32,835 bases of DNA from the NCBI GenBank assembly GCA_017555445.1, contig JAFZGK010000099.1:1-32835 (forward strand), written 5' to 3'. The position numbers and the translations under genes are program-made. Shown piece after piece: positions 17,330-25,704 of the stretch (positions are counted from its first letter, which is position 1; each line of letters begins with the position of its first letter). The notes beneath the pieces were generated by a model. It was not told the origin of the DNA, ran no database searches, and saw nothing but the letters and a program-made list of their open reading frames with translations. This DNA comes from Bacteroidales bacterium (GTDB lineage Bacteria > Bacteroidota > Bacteroidia > Bacteroidales > UBA932).

Positions 17330-18154
17330 ATGAAAGTTCTTTCAAGATGGATTGCAGTCGCAGTGCTCATGATGAGTGCTGTGGCTGTATTCGCCCAGAA
17401 TACGGGTGGATACAGGATCATGAACGGCAAGGTATACTACAACAATATGATCCTGCACGAAGCCGATCCCCATACGCTTCAGGACCTTGGATACGGTTAT
17501 GCCAAGGACAATGAAAACGTATGGCTGGAGGGAAAGTTACTTCCTCTGGTGGACGCCAGGAGTTTCAGGCTCAAGAATTCTGCTCCTCCTGTCCCGCCGT
17601 CCGGAGGTGACTTCGATTTGGGTGACATCCTTGCTGGAATATTCGGCCAAGGAGCCGGTCAGAATCCAGGTTCCGGCCATCATGGACAGCCGGGACAGCC
17701 TGGTTATGGCCAAGGCCACGGCCATCCGGACCACAATCCGGTGCCGCCTCATGAAAGAGGATATGAGGTCATCGGAACCAAGGTATATTTCAATGGCGTC
17801 ATAGTAAGCAATGCTTCGGTACATTCTTTCAAGGACCTCGGATGGGGTTACGCAAAGGACAACAGCCGTGTGTATTATAATGGCAGGAAACTTACCAACA
17901 ATCCATCGAGGTTCAAGGCCCTCTCTGACGGATATGCCATGGATTCGTTCGATGTATATTATTTCGGTAAGGAGATAGAAGCTTCGACTTCCGGATTCAA
18001 GGTGCTTTCGGACGGTTATGCCAAGGATGCCTTTGATGCATACTATTGCGGAAAGGAAGTTGTAGGTTCATCCGCTTCGACATTCCAGGTGCTCGGCAAC
18101 GGCTATGCTAAGGATGCCTGGGAGACCTATTATCTCGGAAAAAAGGTTCGTTAA
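17330..18154 (+). CDS. secreted DKNYY-repeat protein
   Basis: A 274-residue exported protein with a signal peptide cut near FAQ (residues 21-23). It holds repeated units of 22-25 residues of the form GYAKDxxxVYYxGKxL...F..L, the DKNYY family repeat. One copy is seen before and four after a Pro/Gly/His/Gln-rich linker (residues 85-143). The segments before each linker half (GKVYYNNMIL...LGYGYAKDN and TKVYFNGVIV...LGWGYAKDN) are also alike, so an ancestral unit was duplicated and then extended. No enzyme motif is seen. DKNYY proteins have no known function; a cell-surface or periplasmic binding role is a guess. It lies 10 bases after metG and 13 before murB. Tandem repeats suggest recent variation in copy number. 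Confidence 0.8.
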   Translation: MKVLSRWIAVAVLMMSAVAVFAQNTGGYRIMNGKVYYNNMILHEADPHTLQDLGYGYAKDNENVWLEGKLLPLVDARSFRLKNSAPPVPPSGGDFDLGDILAGIFGQGAGQNPGSGHHGQPGQPGYGQGHGHPDHNPVPPHERGYEVIGTKVYFNGVIVSNASVHSFKDLGWGYAKDNSRVYYNGRKLTNNPSRFKALSDGYAMDSFDVYYFGKEIEASTSGFKVLSDGYAKDAFDAYYCGKEVVGSSASTFQVLGNGYAKDAWETYYLGKKVR

Positions 18155-18167
18155 TCCCGTCTGACAC

Positions 18168-19223
18168 ATGATCAATACATCTTATTATCAGGATCTTACG
18201 AAGATGAACACCTTCGGAATGAAGGTGAAGGCGCGCTGTTTCATGGAATATGATTCAGTGGCGGATCTTGTGGATATAGAGTTTGAAGAACTTGCCCGCC
18301 CGGTACTTCATATCGGTGGCGGCAGCAATCTTCTGTTCACTGACGACTTCAAGGGTACTGTCCTCCACTCCAAGATCGATTTCATTGAAATTCTGGACGA
18401 AGAGGAATCTTCTGATCCTGTTCTGGTCTCTGTGGGAGCTGGTGTGATTTTCGATGATTTCTGCGATTGGGCGGCGAAGGAAGGCCTGTGGGGCGTGGAG
18501 AACCTCTCGCATATTCCTGGTGAGGTGGGTGCTTCTGCAGTGCAGAATATAGGTGCGTATGGCGTTGAAGTGAAGGATGTCATCCGTAAGGTATATTGCT
18601 ATGATACTGTCGAGGAGGAGTTCGTGAATTTCGATGTCGAGGAATGTGAATACGGCTACAGGGACTCGGTCTTCAAGGATTCTGAGATCAAGGGCCGCTA
18701 CATCGTGACTCATGTTGTCTTTGCCCTTTCCCGCACACCGCAGCCTAAACTTGACTATGGTCATCTCGATGCAGCAGTAAAGGAGGCTCAGGATGCGCGT
18801 GGAGCAGAATTGAGCCCGGCCCTTATCCGTAAGGTGATTGTCAGGATCCGCAAGGAGAAGCTTCCTGAGCCGTCCGTGATGGGAAGCGCAGGCAGTTTCT
18901 TCAAGAATCCTGTCATCAGCGCCGAGCACTTCGCCCGTATCGAGGCAGCAGCAAAGGCCGAGCTGGGAGCCGACTATAAGGTTCCTCACTATGATCTCCC
19001 TGACGGAACCGTGAAGGTGCCTGCAGCATGGATGATCGAGCAGTGCGGATGGAAAGGCCGTCGCAGCGGAGGTGCTGCCGTTTATGACAAGCAGCCGCTC
19101 GTTATTGTGAATTACACAGGTGAAGCATATCCTGAGGAGATCATCGGTCTCGAAAGACGTATAATCGATTCGGTGAAGAAGAAGTTTGACGTGGAACTTC
19201 ACCCTGAAGTGGAGCATATTTAA
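18168..19223 (+). CDS. murB: UDP-N-acetylenolpyruvoylglucosamine reductase
   Basis: The 351-residue FAD enzyme reduces the enolpyruvyl product of MurA with NADPH to give UDP-MurNAc. FAD-binding blocks are visible (LHIGGGSNLLF and the GAGVIFDDFCDWA...GVENLSHIPGEVGAS region with QNIGAYG). Catalytic residues are R165 (YGYRDSVF), S243 in GSAGSFFKNP and E347 in LHPEVEHI at the very end. The Tyr-containing loop marks it as a type I MurB like E. coli's. It overlaps nothing; GH31 begins 10 bases on and murA follows that, so the first two steps of the MurNAc branch are two genes apart here. Confidence 0.97.
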   Translation: MINTSYYQDLTKMNTFGMKVKARCFMEYDSVADLVDIEFEELARPVLHIGGGSNLLFTDDFKGTVLHSKIDFIEILDEEESSDPVLVSVGAGVIFDDFCDWAAKEGLWGVENLSHIPGEVGASAVQNIGAYGVEVKDVIRKVYCYDTVEEEFVNFDVEECEYGYRDSVFKDSEIKGRYIVTHVVFALSRTPQPKLDYGHLDAAVKEAQDARGAELSPALIRKVIVRIRKEKLPEPSVMGSAGSFFKNPVISAEHFARIEAAAKAELGADYKVPHYDLPDGTVKVPAAWMIEQCGWKGRRSGGAAVYDKQPLVIVNYTGEAYPEEIIGLERRIIDSVKKKFDVELHPEVEHI

Positions 19224-19233
19224 TCTTTATATC

Positions 19234-21756
19234 ATGAGAACTATGAGAATCCTGCTGACAGCTGTGGCGATGTTTGTCGCCCTTCTTGCGTCAGCACAGA
19301 ATAATGTGGCTTATGAGGACGCTCAGGTGCGATTCACTGTCGTGACTGACGGTGTCATCAGACTTGAGTGGCAGCCTGAAGGAAAGTTTACAGACAATGC
19401 CTCGTTCGTGGCATCTGAGAGAGGCTATCCTCAGGTGGATTACAAGGTGAGGAAAAGAGGAAAGAATGTGGAAGTGACCACATCGAAGATGACTCTTACT
19501 TATAAGATGAACTCAGGCAAGCTTACTGCTGACAACCTTACCATCAAGGCTGCAGACGGTTTCTTTACATGGAAGCCTGGAATGAAGCAGAAGGAGAACC
19601 TTAAAGGTACTTTCCGTACCCTTGACGGTCTTGAGGGCGATCTCCAGACTCAGACATGGGTTCAGGATATGAAGCAGGGAGAGCATCGTCAGTTCGAGGA
19701 CGGAGTCCTTGCAAAGGACGGTTGGACACTCATCGATGAGTCCGAGAACCTTCTTTTCGATGACTCTGACTGGGCATGGGTGACAGAGAGACCTGAAGGG
19801 GAATGCCAGGACTGGTATTTCATGGCTTACGGACATGATTACAAGGCAGCTCTCAAGGACTTCACTGTCTTTGCAGGCAAGATGCCTCTTCCTCCACGTT
19901 TCACTTTCGGCTACTGGTGGTCGCGCTATTGGGCATACACAGACAGGGAACTCAGGACATTGGTTGACAAGTTCCATGCTTATGATATTCCTCTCGATGT
20001 ACTTGTGATCGACATGGACTGGCATTATACCGATCCGGGTCGTGGCGGATGGACAGGATGGACATGGAACAGAAGTCTTTTCCCTGATCCTCAGAAATTC
20101 ATGGGCTACCTCAAGGAAAACGACCTTAAGGTGACAGTGAACCTCCACCCTGCAGAAGGTTTCGACCACTACGAGGCAAGCTATCCTGCTTTGTCAAAGA
20201 GCCTCGGAAGAGATGCTTCGGATAAGAGCCGTATCGAGTGGGTCAACTCAGACAAGAAGTTCATGACCAATATGTTCGAGCAGGTGCTCCATCCGATGCA
20301 GAAGGAGGGAGTGGATTTCTGGTGGCTCGACTGGCAGCAGCATATCTTTGATACAAAGCTCGAAAAGCTCCACAATACATGGTGGATCAACTATGCCTTC
20401 TTCACTGACATGGAGCGCAACGGCGACAAGCGTCCGCTTCTCTATCACAGATGGGGAGGACTCGGCAACCACCGTTATCAGATCGGATTCTCGGGTGATG
20501 CCACCATTTCATGGACATCCCTTGAGTTCCAGCCATACTTCACTTCGACAGCATCGAACGTTCTCTATGGCTATTGGAGCCATGATATCGGCGGTCACCT
20601 CGGTGACAGCATCGATCCTGAAATGTATACAAGATGGCTGCAGTATGGCGGCTTCAGTCCTGTAATGCGTACTCACAGTTCGAAGAACGGAGCTCTTAAC
20701 AAGGAACCTTGGGTCTTCACATCAGAGTACACCGATGTAATCCGCCAGACAGTGCGTCAGCGTTATGAGATGGCTCCGTACATCTATACAATGGCCCGCA
20801 AGGGATATGACGAAGGCCTTTCTCTCTGCCGTCCTATGTATTATGACTATCCTGAAGCTCCTCAGGCATACAGCTTCCGCAGCCAGTACATGTTCGGTGA
20901 CGATATGCTCATCGCGCCTGTGACTTCGCCGGCAACAGACGGCTATGCTTCAGTGGATGTATGGCTTCCTGAAGGTCAGTGGTACGAGCTTCATACAGGT
21001 ACTATGCTTCAGGGCGGTGCTGTTGTGAAGCGTCATTTCGCCCTTGATGAATATGGTATCTACATCAAGGCCGGTTCTGTCCTTCCGTTCTATGGGGATG
21101 AGGTGGACAATCTCGACGGCAATGCGGAGGATGTGACAGTTACAGTCTTCCCTGGAGCTGAAGGTTCGTTCCGAATGTATGAAGATGCAGGAAATGATAA
21201 GAACTACGCTACAGAACATGCGTTTACATCGATTTCCAATTCATGGGACGGTGCTGTCCAGACCGTGACCATTTCACCACGTGAGGGAAGTTACGAAGGA
21301 ATGCCGGCTGAGCGCAGATTCAAGGTGAAGGTAGTTGCAAGCGCAGCTCCTGTAGAGGTTACCGTAAACGGCCTCCAGGTAGGTTACGAATACCTTGCTG
21401 AAGGACTTTCATTTGTCATTGACATTCCTGTGGATGATTGCGCAGCTCTCAAGACAATAAAGATTACATACGCTTCTGATGCACCGGTACTTGCAGAGGG
21501 ATTCGTGGGTCTTTCACGCAGAATGGCACGCAGCATCGAAGCTCTCAAGTTCCGCACAGGTGCAGACCCGATCGACGATCTCGCTATGATGGGAACAATA
21601 AACGAAGCTATTCTTTACGATCATATGAATGCTCCGGCTCTGGTCGATGCCTTCATGAAAAACTACAATGCCCTTCCGGAAATCCTCAAGAAGCAGGGTC
21701 TCAAGGAAGCTGACATCCAGTGGTTCCTCCAGCACTGCGGTTGGAAGAATAAATAA
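19234..21756 (+). CDS. glycoside hydrolase family 31 protein (exported)
   Basis: An 840-residue exported enzyme with a signal peptide (MRTMRILLTAVAMFVALLASAQ) followed by the N-terminal beta domain and the (beta/alpha)8 barrel of GH31. The barrel shows IDMDWHYTDPG, WTWNRSLFPDP, the nucleophile region GVDFWWLDWQQ (D366), the acid/base FSGDATISWTSL (D422) and YWSHDIGGH (H450/D451). C-terminal beta domains (about residues 600-755) are followed by an extra helical tail of some 90 residues. GH31 members cleave alpha-linked glucose, xylose or galactose. The WLDWQQ form of the nucleophile segment differs from the usual WxDMNE or DFGE, so substrate cannot be assigned. It is placed between murB and murA, away from any SusC/SusD genes. 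ATG 19234 is chosen since it opens the signal peptide. Confidence 0.88.
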   Translation: MRTMRILLTAVAMFVALLASAQNNVAYEDAQVRFTVVTDGVIRLEWQPEGKFTDNASFVASERGYPQVDYKVRKRGKNVEVTTSKMTLTYKMNSGKLTADNLTIKAADGFFTWKPGMKQKENLKGTFRTLDGLEGDLQTQTWVQDMKQGEHRQFEDGVLAKDGWTLIDESENLLFDDSDWAWVTERPEGECQDWYFMAYGHDYKAALKDFTVFAGKMPLPPRFTFGYWWSRYWAYTDRELRTLVDKFHAYDIPLDVLVIDMDWHYTDPGRGGWTGWTWNRSLFPDPQKFMGYLKENDLKVTVNLHPAEGFDHYEASYPALSKSLGRDASDKSRIEWVNSDKKFMTNMFEQVLHPMQKEGVDFWWLDWQQHIFDTKLEKLHNTWWINYAFFTDMERNGDKRPLLYHRWGGLGNHRYQIGFSGDATISWTSLEFQPYFTSTASNVLYGYWSHDIGGHLGDSIDPEMYTRWLQYGGFSPVMRTHSSKNGALNKEPWVFTSEYTDVIRQTVRQRYEMAPYIYTMARKGYDEGLSLCRPMYYDYPEAPQAYSFRSQYMFGDDMLIAPVTSPATDGYASVDVWLPEGQWYELHTGTMLQGGAVVKRHFALDEYGIYIKAGSVLPFYGDEVDNLDGNAEDVTVTVFPGAEGSFRMYEDAGNDKNYATEHAFTSISNSWDGAVQTVTISPREGSYEGMPAERRFKVKVVASAAPVEVTVNGLQVGYEYLAEGLSFVIDIPVDDCAALKTIKITYASDAPVLAEGFVGLSRRMARSIEALKFRTGADPIDDLAMMGTINEAILYDHMNAPALVDAFMKNYNALPEILKKQGLKEADIQWFLQHCGWKNK

Positions 21757-21773
21757 ATCAAAACTTTTTACGA

Positions 21774-23087
21774 ATGAGTTCATTTATAGTTGAAGGCGGG
21801 CATAAGCTCAGCGGAACAATCAGACCTCAGGGTGCGAAGAACGAGGCCCTGCAGATAATCAGTGCCGTGCTTCTTACCAAGGAAGAGGTGAAGGTTTCGA
21901 ATATTCCTGAGATCCTGGACATCAAGAACCTTATCCTGCTTCTTGAGAGCATGGGTGTGAAGGTGACGCGTCATGAGAAAGGTGTCTACACCTTCAAGGC
22001 AGACGAGATTGATTCCGCCTATATCATAAGTGCGGACTTCGTGGCGAAATGTGCAAAGCTCCGTGGTTCTGTGATGGTTGTAGGACCGCTTCTCGCAAGA
22101 TTCGGCAAGGCATATTTCCCTAAGCCGGGCGGAGATCAGATCGGTCGACGCAGGGTGGATACCCATATCCTCGGATTCATGAATCTGGGTGCTGCCCAGG
22201 AGTATGATGCAGATATGAAGGCATTCCATCTTCATGTTCCTGAGGGTCGCCAGCTGGAAGGAAAATACATGCTTCTTGACGAAGCTTCAGTGACCGGTAC
22301 AGCAAATATAGTGATGGCTGCAACCCTTGCAAAGGGTGTGACCACAATCTATAATGCAGCCTGCGAACCATATCTCCAGCAGCTATGCAAGATGCTCGTC
22401 CGTATGGGTGCGAAGATTGAAGGAATCGGTTCCAATCTCTTGACTATCACAGGTGTGGAGTCACTTGGAGGAACGGAGCATGTGATTCTTCCTGACATGA
22501 TCGAGATCGGATCCTTCATCGCTCTTGCAGCAATGTGCCAGAGTTCGATCACTATCAAGGATGTCGCCTATGATGAATTGGGAATGATACCGGAGGCTTT
22601 CCGCAGACTTGGTGTCAACCTCGAACGCAGAGGTGACGACATCTATATTCCTGAACAGGAAAGCTATGTCATCGACTCCTTCCTTGACGGATCCATCCTG
22701 AATGTGGCGGATGCTCCATGGCCGGGAATCTCACCAGACCTTCTCAGCGTGATGCTCGTGACTGCCACTCAGTGCAAGGGTAGTGTGCTCATTCATCAGA
22801 AGATGTTCGAGAGCCGTCTCTTCTTTGTCGACAAGCTCATCGATATGGGTGCCCAGATCATCCTTTGCGACCCTCATAGGGCAGTGGTGATCGGACATGA
22901 CCACAACTATCAGCTCCGTGCCGGCAAGATGTCATCTCCTGATATCCGTGCAGGTATCGCACTTCTTATCGCAGCCATGTCTGCAAAGGGTACAAGCGTG
23001 ATAAGCAACATCGATCAGATAGATCGAGGCTACGAAGATATAGATCAGAGACTTAACGCACTTGGAGCCCGCATTACGCGAGAGTAG
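21774..23087 (+). CDS. murA: UDP-N-acetylglucosamine 1-carboxyvinyltransferase
   Basis: The 437-residue enzyme transfers enolpyruvate from PEP to UDP-GlcNAc, the first committed step of peptidoglycan. K22-N23 in RPQGAKNEAL, the VMVVGPLLARFG block and RAGIALLIAAM are diagnostic. At the position of the fosfomycin-sensitive cysteine (C115 in E. coli) the sequence is PGGDQIGRR with D121. Cys-to-Asp at this site is known in mycobacteria and chlamydiae and makes MurA insensitive to fosfomycin. As I remember, other Bacteroidales MurA have the same GGDxIGRR. The last 14 bases overlap the end of the opposite hypothetical gene. The start 17 bases after GH31 fits the conserved N terminus. Confidence 0.97.
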   Translation: MSSFIVEGGHKLSGTIRPQGAKNEALQIISAVLLTKEEVKVSNIPEILDIKNLILLLESMGVKVTRHEKGVYTFKADEIDSAYIISADFVAKCAKLRGSVMVVGPLLARFGKAYFPKPGGDQIGRRRVDTHILGFMNLGAAQEYDADMKAFHLHVPEGRQLEGKYMLLDEASVTGTANIVMAATLAKGVTTIYNAACEPYLQQLCKMLVRMGAKIEGIGSNLLTITGVESLGGTEHVILPDMIEIGSFIALAAMCQSSITIKDVAYDELGMIPEAFRRLGVNLERRGDDIYIPEQESYVIDSFLDGSILNVADAPWPGISPDLLSVMLVTATQCKGSVLIHQKMFESRLFFVDKLIDMGAQIILCDPHRAVVIGHDHNYQLRAGKMSSPDIRAGIALLIAAMSAKGTSVISNIDQIDRGYEDIDQRLNALGARITRE

Positions 23088-23748
23088 CAGGATAACTGTT
23101 GCGTAGAGTGTTGAGGAAAAGGGAGCGACGCAGCTCTGGAGAAATTTCATAAACCTTGAACGAACGGCCGGGAGCGATGCTTTCGGCCGTTTGCGGTGCG
23201 ATGCGGCTTGGTACAGTCAGATCGCAGAGATAGAATCTGTCTGCCTGTGCAAGATACATTTCGCTGTAGCGGATGTCCAGATGACGTTGGAGGTCGCGGG
23301 CATAACCGATCAGCATCCTGACGTCCTCGGTACTGAGGTCATATTTGCAGAAGACAAAGAGGCCATAGCGGTTGAAATCTCCGTAGAATCCGCTTCCGAC
23401 TTTTTCTATCTTGCTGGCAATGATGCGTTTGAGTGGCTGTGCAAGGCTCCAGTATTCGTACTCTATATTACCGACATGAAGGTCATCGTCACTTAATCCG
23501 TAGCCATAAGTATAACCAGTGTCAACAATATCCTGGTCTATGCCTGCAATGTCCTTGAGCATGCTTAGAGCCGCAGTCTTGTTCTCTTCAAGAGCTCTTG
23601 TCACTTCAATGCCGAGGCTGTGGTCAGGCATCTGAAGATCAGGACGGTCTATGTTGACAAGACCGTCATAATCCTTGCCGAGCAGGCTTACAAGAAGTCC
23701 CTTGGCGTAGGTCTCGAAGAAATTTGTATTGAAACGGCTCTTTCCCAT
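23074..23748 (-). CDS. hypothetical protein with PD-(D/E)xK-like nuclease signature
   Basis: A 224-residue soluble protein that I do not recognise by name. Near the N terminus RPDLQ (residues 35-39) is followed by GIEVTRA (46-52), a pairing common in small proteins of the restriction-endonuclease fold, where Asp and Glu bind metal. The usual second-strand Lys is Thr50 here, so activity is uncertain. The remainder has an aromatic-rich middle (EYEYWSLAQPLKRIIASKIEKV, GFYGDFNRYGLFVFCKYD) and no membrane segment. It is the last of four close-packed minus-strand genes (gap of 5 bases from the methyltransferase). Its 3' end overlaps murA by 14 bases tail to tail. Function unknown. Confidence 0.7.
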   Translation of the reverse strand: MGKSRFNTNFFETYAKGLLVSLLGKDYDGLVNIDRPDLQMPDHSLGIEVTRALEENKTAALSMLKDIAGIDQDIVDTGYTYGYGLSDDDLHVGNIEYEYWSLAQPLKRIIASKIEKVGSGFYGDFNRYGLFVFCKYDLSTEDVRMLIGYARDLQRHLDIRYSEMYLAQADRFYLCDLTVPSRIAPQTAESIAPGRSFKVYEISPELRRSLFLNTLRNSYPATLA

Positions 23749-23753
23749 GATCT

Positions 23754-24422
23754 TTATTTCTTGCGGATAACATTGAGTCCGTCACGCATCGGAAGAATGA
23801 CTGATTCCACGCGAGGATCCTCGCTTACCATGTCGTTGAATCGTGCGATGCCGAGGGTCTGCTTGTCCTGAGGCATAGGGTCCTGACAGACCTTTCCGTC
23901 CCAGATGACATTGTCTCCGAGAATAAGTCCTCCCGGGCGCACCATGTCGAATACAAGCTCATAATATTCAGGATATTCACGTTTGTTTGCGTCTATATAG
24001 ACTACGTCATAAAGCAGGTCGGAAGACACTTCTCCGCTTTCAATTCCCATTTCTGCACGCATGCGCTTCAAGGTCTCCTTGCAGTCGCCAATGTGCAAGG
24101 ATATCTTGTCAGACAGACCGGCTCGGTCAAATCCCTCAAGGATGAGGTCTTCCAGCTCGTCATTAAGTTCAAGCGTGTCCAGATGTCCGTCTTCAGGCAA
24201 TGCCGCCGCCATGCAAATCGCAGAATAGCCGGTAAAGGTGCCGAGCTCAAGTATGCGTCGCGCTCCGCTCATCTGAACAAGCATCCTCATGAACTGACCC
24301 TGTGCAGAACCGGAAAGCATGCGGGCATGATTGGTCCTTATATGTGTCTGCTTTTCCACCCATGTGAGAGCTTCGCTCTGCTGAGTTGCATGCTGCTTTA
24401 TGTATTCGTATATCCTCTCCAT
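23754..24422 (-). CDS. O-methyltransferase, class I SAM-dependent (family 3)
   Basis: A 222-residue methyltransferase like catechol or caffeoyl-CoA O-methyltransferases. The SAM-binding ELGTFTGYS is at residues 59-67, preceded by helical SGSAQGQFMRMLVQM, and followed by DTLELN, an acidic adenine-binding position, and IGDCKE. The metal site is in VVYIDANKREYPEYY (Asp and Asn) with DNVIWDGKVCQ downstream. By family it methylates a hydroxyl on a small molecule with a divalent metal; the substrate is unknown. As I recall, homologues are widespread in Bacteroidales. It begins 13 bases after the M16 peptidase gene. Confidence 0.9.
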   Translation of the reverse strand: MERIYEYIKQHATQQSEALTWVEKQTHIRTNHARMLSGSAQGQFMRMLVQMSGARRILELGTFTGYSAICMAAALPEDGHLDTLELNDELEDLILEGFDRAGLSDKISLHIGDCKETLKRMRAEMGIESGEVSSDLLYDVVYIDANKREYPEYYELVFDMVRPGGLILGDNVIWDGKVCQDPMPQDKQTLGIARFNDMVSEDPRVESVILPMRDGLNVIRKK

Positions 24423-24435
24423 TTCCTGAAAACGA

Positions 24436-25704
24436 TTATATGTATATCAGTTTTGAAAGTCTTTCCGAAGCAAAGATCGTCTGAGCCATCCTCTGCACGT
24501 CCTCTGCAGTGATCGCATCGACCAGTGCCCTGTTATCCTTGCTTCCGCTGACCTTGCCGTAGGCGATAAGTCCCTTTCCCATTGAAAGACACTGGGTCTC
24601 TCCGTTGTCACTGCTTATTGCAAGCTGTCCAAGAAGCTGTTTCTTCGCAGCCTTGAGTCTGCGCTCGGACAGAGGCTCATTCTGCAGCTTGGCAATCTCC
24701 TTTGTTATTGCGTTCAGACACTTGTCAAGATTGTCCTTGTCGCATCCCAGGCTGATAGCCACCATCCCAGTGTCGCTGTACTGGGTGTAGCTGCATTCGA
24801 CTGCGTATACCCATCCGTTCTTTTCACGTAGCACAGAATTCAATATGGAATTTGTTGCCGGTCCTCCCAGAATGTTGCACAGCAGCACTGTAGCAAGTCG
24901 TTCCCTTTCCTGGTAAAGCGACGGTGCAAGCCCTCCTATGATGCAGTTTGCCTGATGGTTCCTCTTGTTGAGAGTCTTGTCGAACGGTACTGCTGCAGGG
25001 ATGAAATATCCTTCTCCTGTTGGCTGGCATATTCCCTTTTCTGCTGATGCGTCTTCTTCCGTCTGAGCTTGCTGTGATGTGCCGAAATATTTTCCTGCAA
25101 GTTTGAGCACATCCTTCTTCATCTTCTCTTCATCGATGTCAGCAACCACGGTGAATGCCATCTTTTCCGGCACGAACTTCTCTGCTGCAAACTTTCTGAG
25201 CTCATCGCTGGTGATCCTTTTCACGGAAGCAACGGTTCCCAGAATCTTTCCGCTGAGCGGATGACCCTCGAACAGCATCTCCTCAAATCGGTCATATATG
25301 TCTTCTGATGGAGTGTCCTTGTAGGAATGGATCTCGTCGATCACCACACCTTTCTCAGTCTCGATCTCGTGTTCCGGGAAGGTTGCGCAGGTTGCCAGTT
25401 CCATCAGCAGGTCGGATGCCTTGCTCAGATCTTCCTTAAGCACGGTCGCATGGAAGACGATTTCCTCCTTGGTGGTGAATGCGTTGAGCTCGCCTCCGAG
25501 ACGGTCGAGGTAGCCGTTTATCACAGATGCGCTTCTACGCTTTGTTCCCTTGAATATGGTGTGCTCGATGAAATGGGCTATGCCGCTATGCCAGCCCTTC
25601 TCATCCCTGGTTCCACACCTTATGCTCAAGGCGCAATATGCCACGGCAGAGCCGCTTTTTCTCACGGCATACTGCAATCCGCAATCCGCTTTTCCGCTTA
25701 TCAT
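24436..25704 (-). CDS. M16 family zinc metallopeptidase
   Basis: A 422-residue peptidase of the processing-peptidase (M16B) kind. The inverted zinc motif HxxEH is HFIEH at residues 44-48; the third ligand is a Glu near 117-124 (ETEKGVVIDEIHS). LGGELNAFT lies between, and the second half carries the SVLREKNGWVYAV segment, whose Arg and Tyr bind substrate. There is no signal peptide, so it should act in the cytoplasm on peptides or small unfolded proteins. Its ATG shares one base with the stop of the preceding gene (TAATG), so translation of the two is coupled. At 422 residues it is a single-chain active form and needs no inactive partner, although M16 enzymes often dimerise. Confidence 0.93.
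   Translation of the reverse strand: MISGKADCGLQYAVRKSGSAVAYCALSIRCGTRDEKGWHSGIAHFIEHTIFKGTKRRSASVINGYLDRLGGELNAFTTKEEIVFHATVLKEDLSKASDLLMELATCATFPEHEIETEKGVVIDEIHSYKDTPSEDIYDRFEEMLFEGHPLSGKILGTVASVKRITSDELRKFAAEKFVPEKMAFTVVADIDEEKMKKDVLKLAGKYFGTSQQAQTEEDASAEKGICQPTGEGYFIPAAVPFDKTLNKRNHQANCIIGGLAPSLYQERERLATVLLCNILGGPATNSILNSVLREKNGWVYAVECSYTQYSDTGMVAISLGCDKDNLDKCLNAITKEIAKLQNEPLSERRLKAAKKQLLGQLAISSDNGETQCLSMGKGLIAYGKVSGSKDNRALVDAITAEDVQRMAQTIFASERLSKLIYI

Noticed and set aside
18255..19217. A 320-codon open frame on the minus strand opposite murB
   Set aside because: It mirrors the entire murB gene, which has complete motifs; the protein has no recognisable domains and the frame is a by-product of codon bias.
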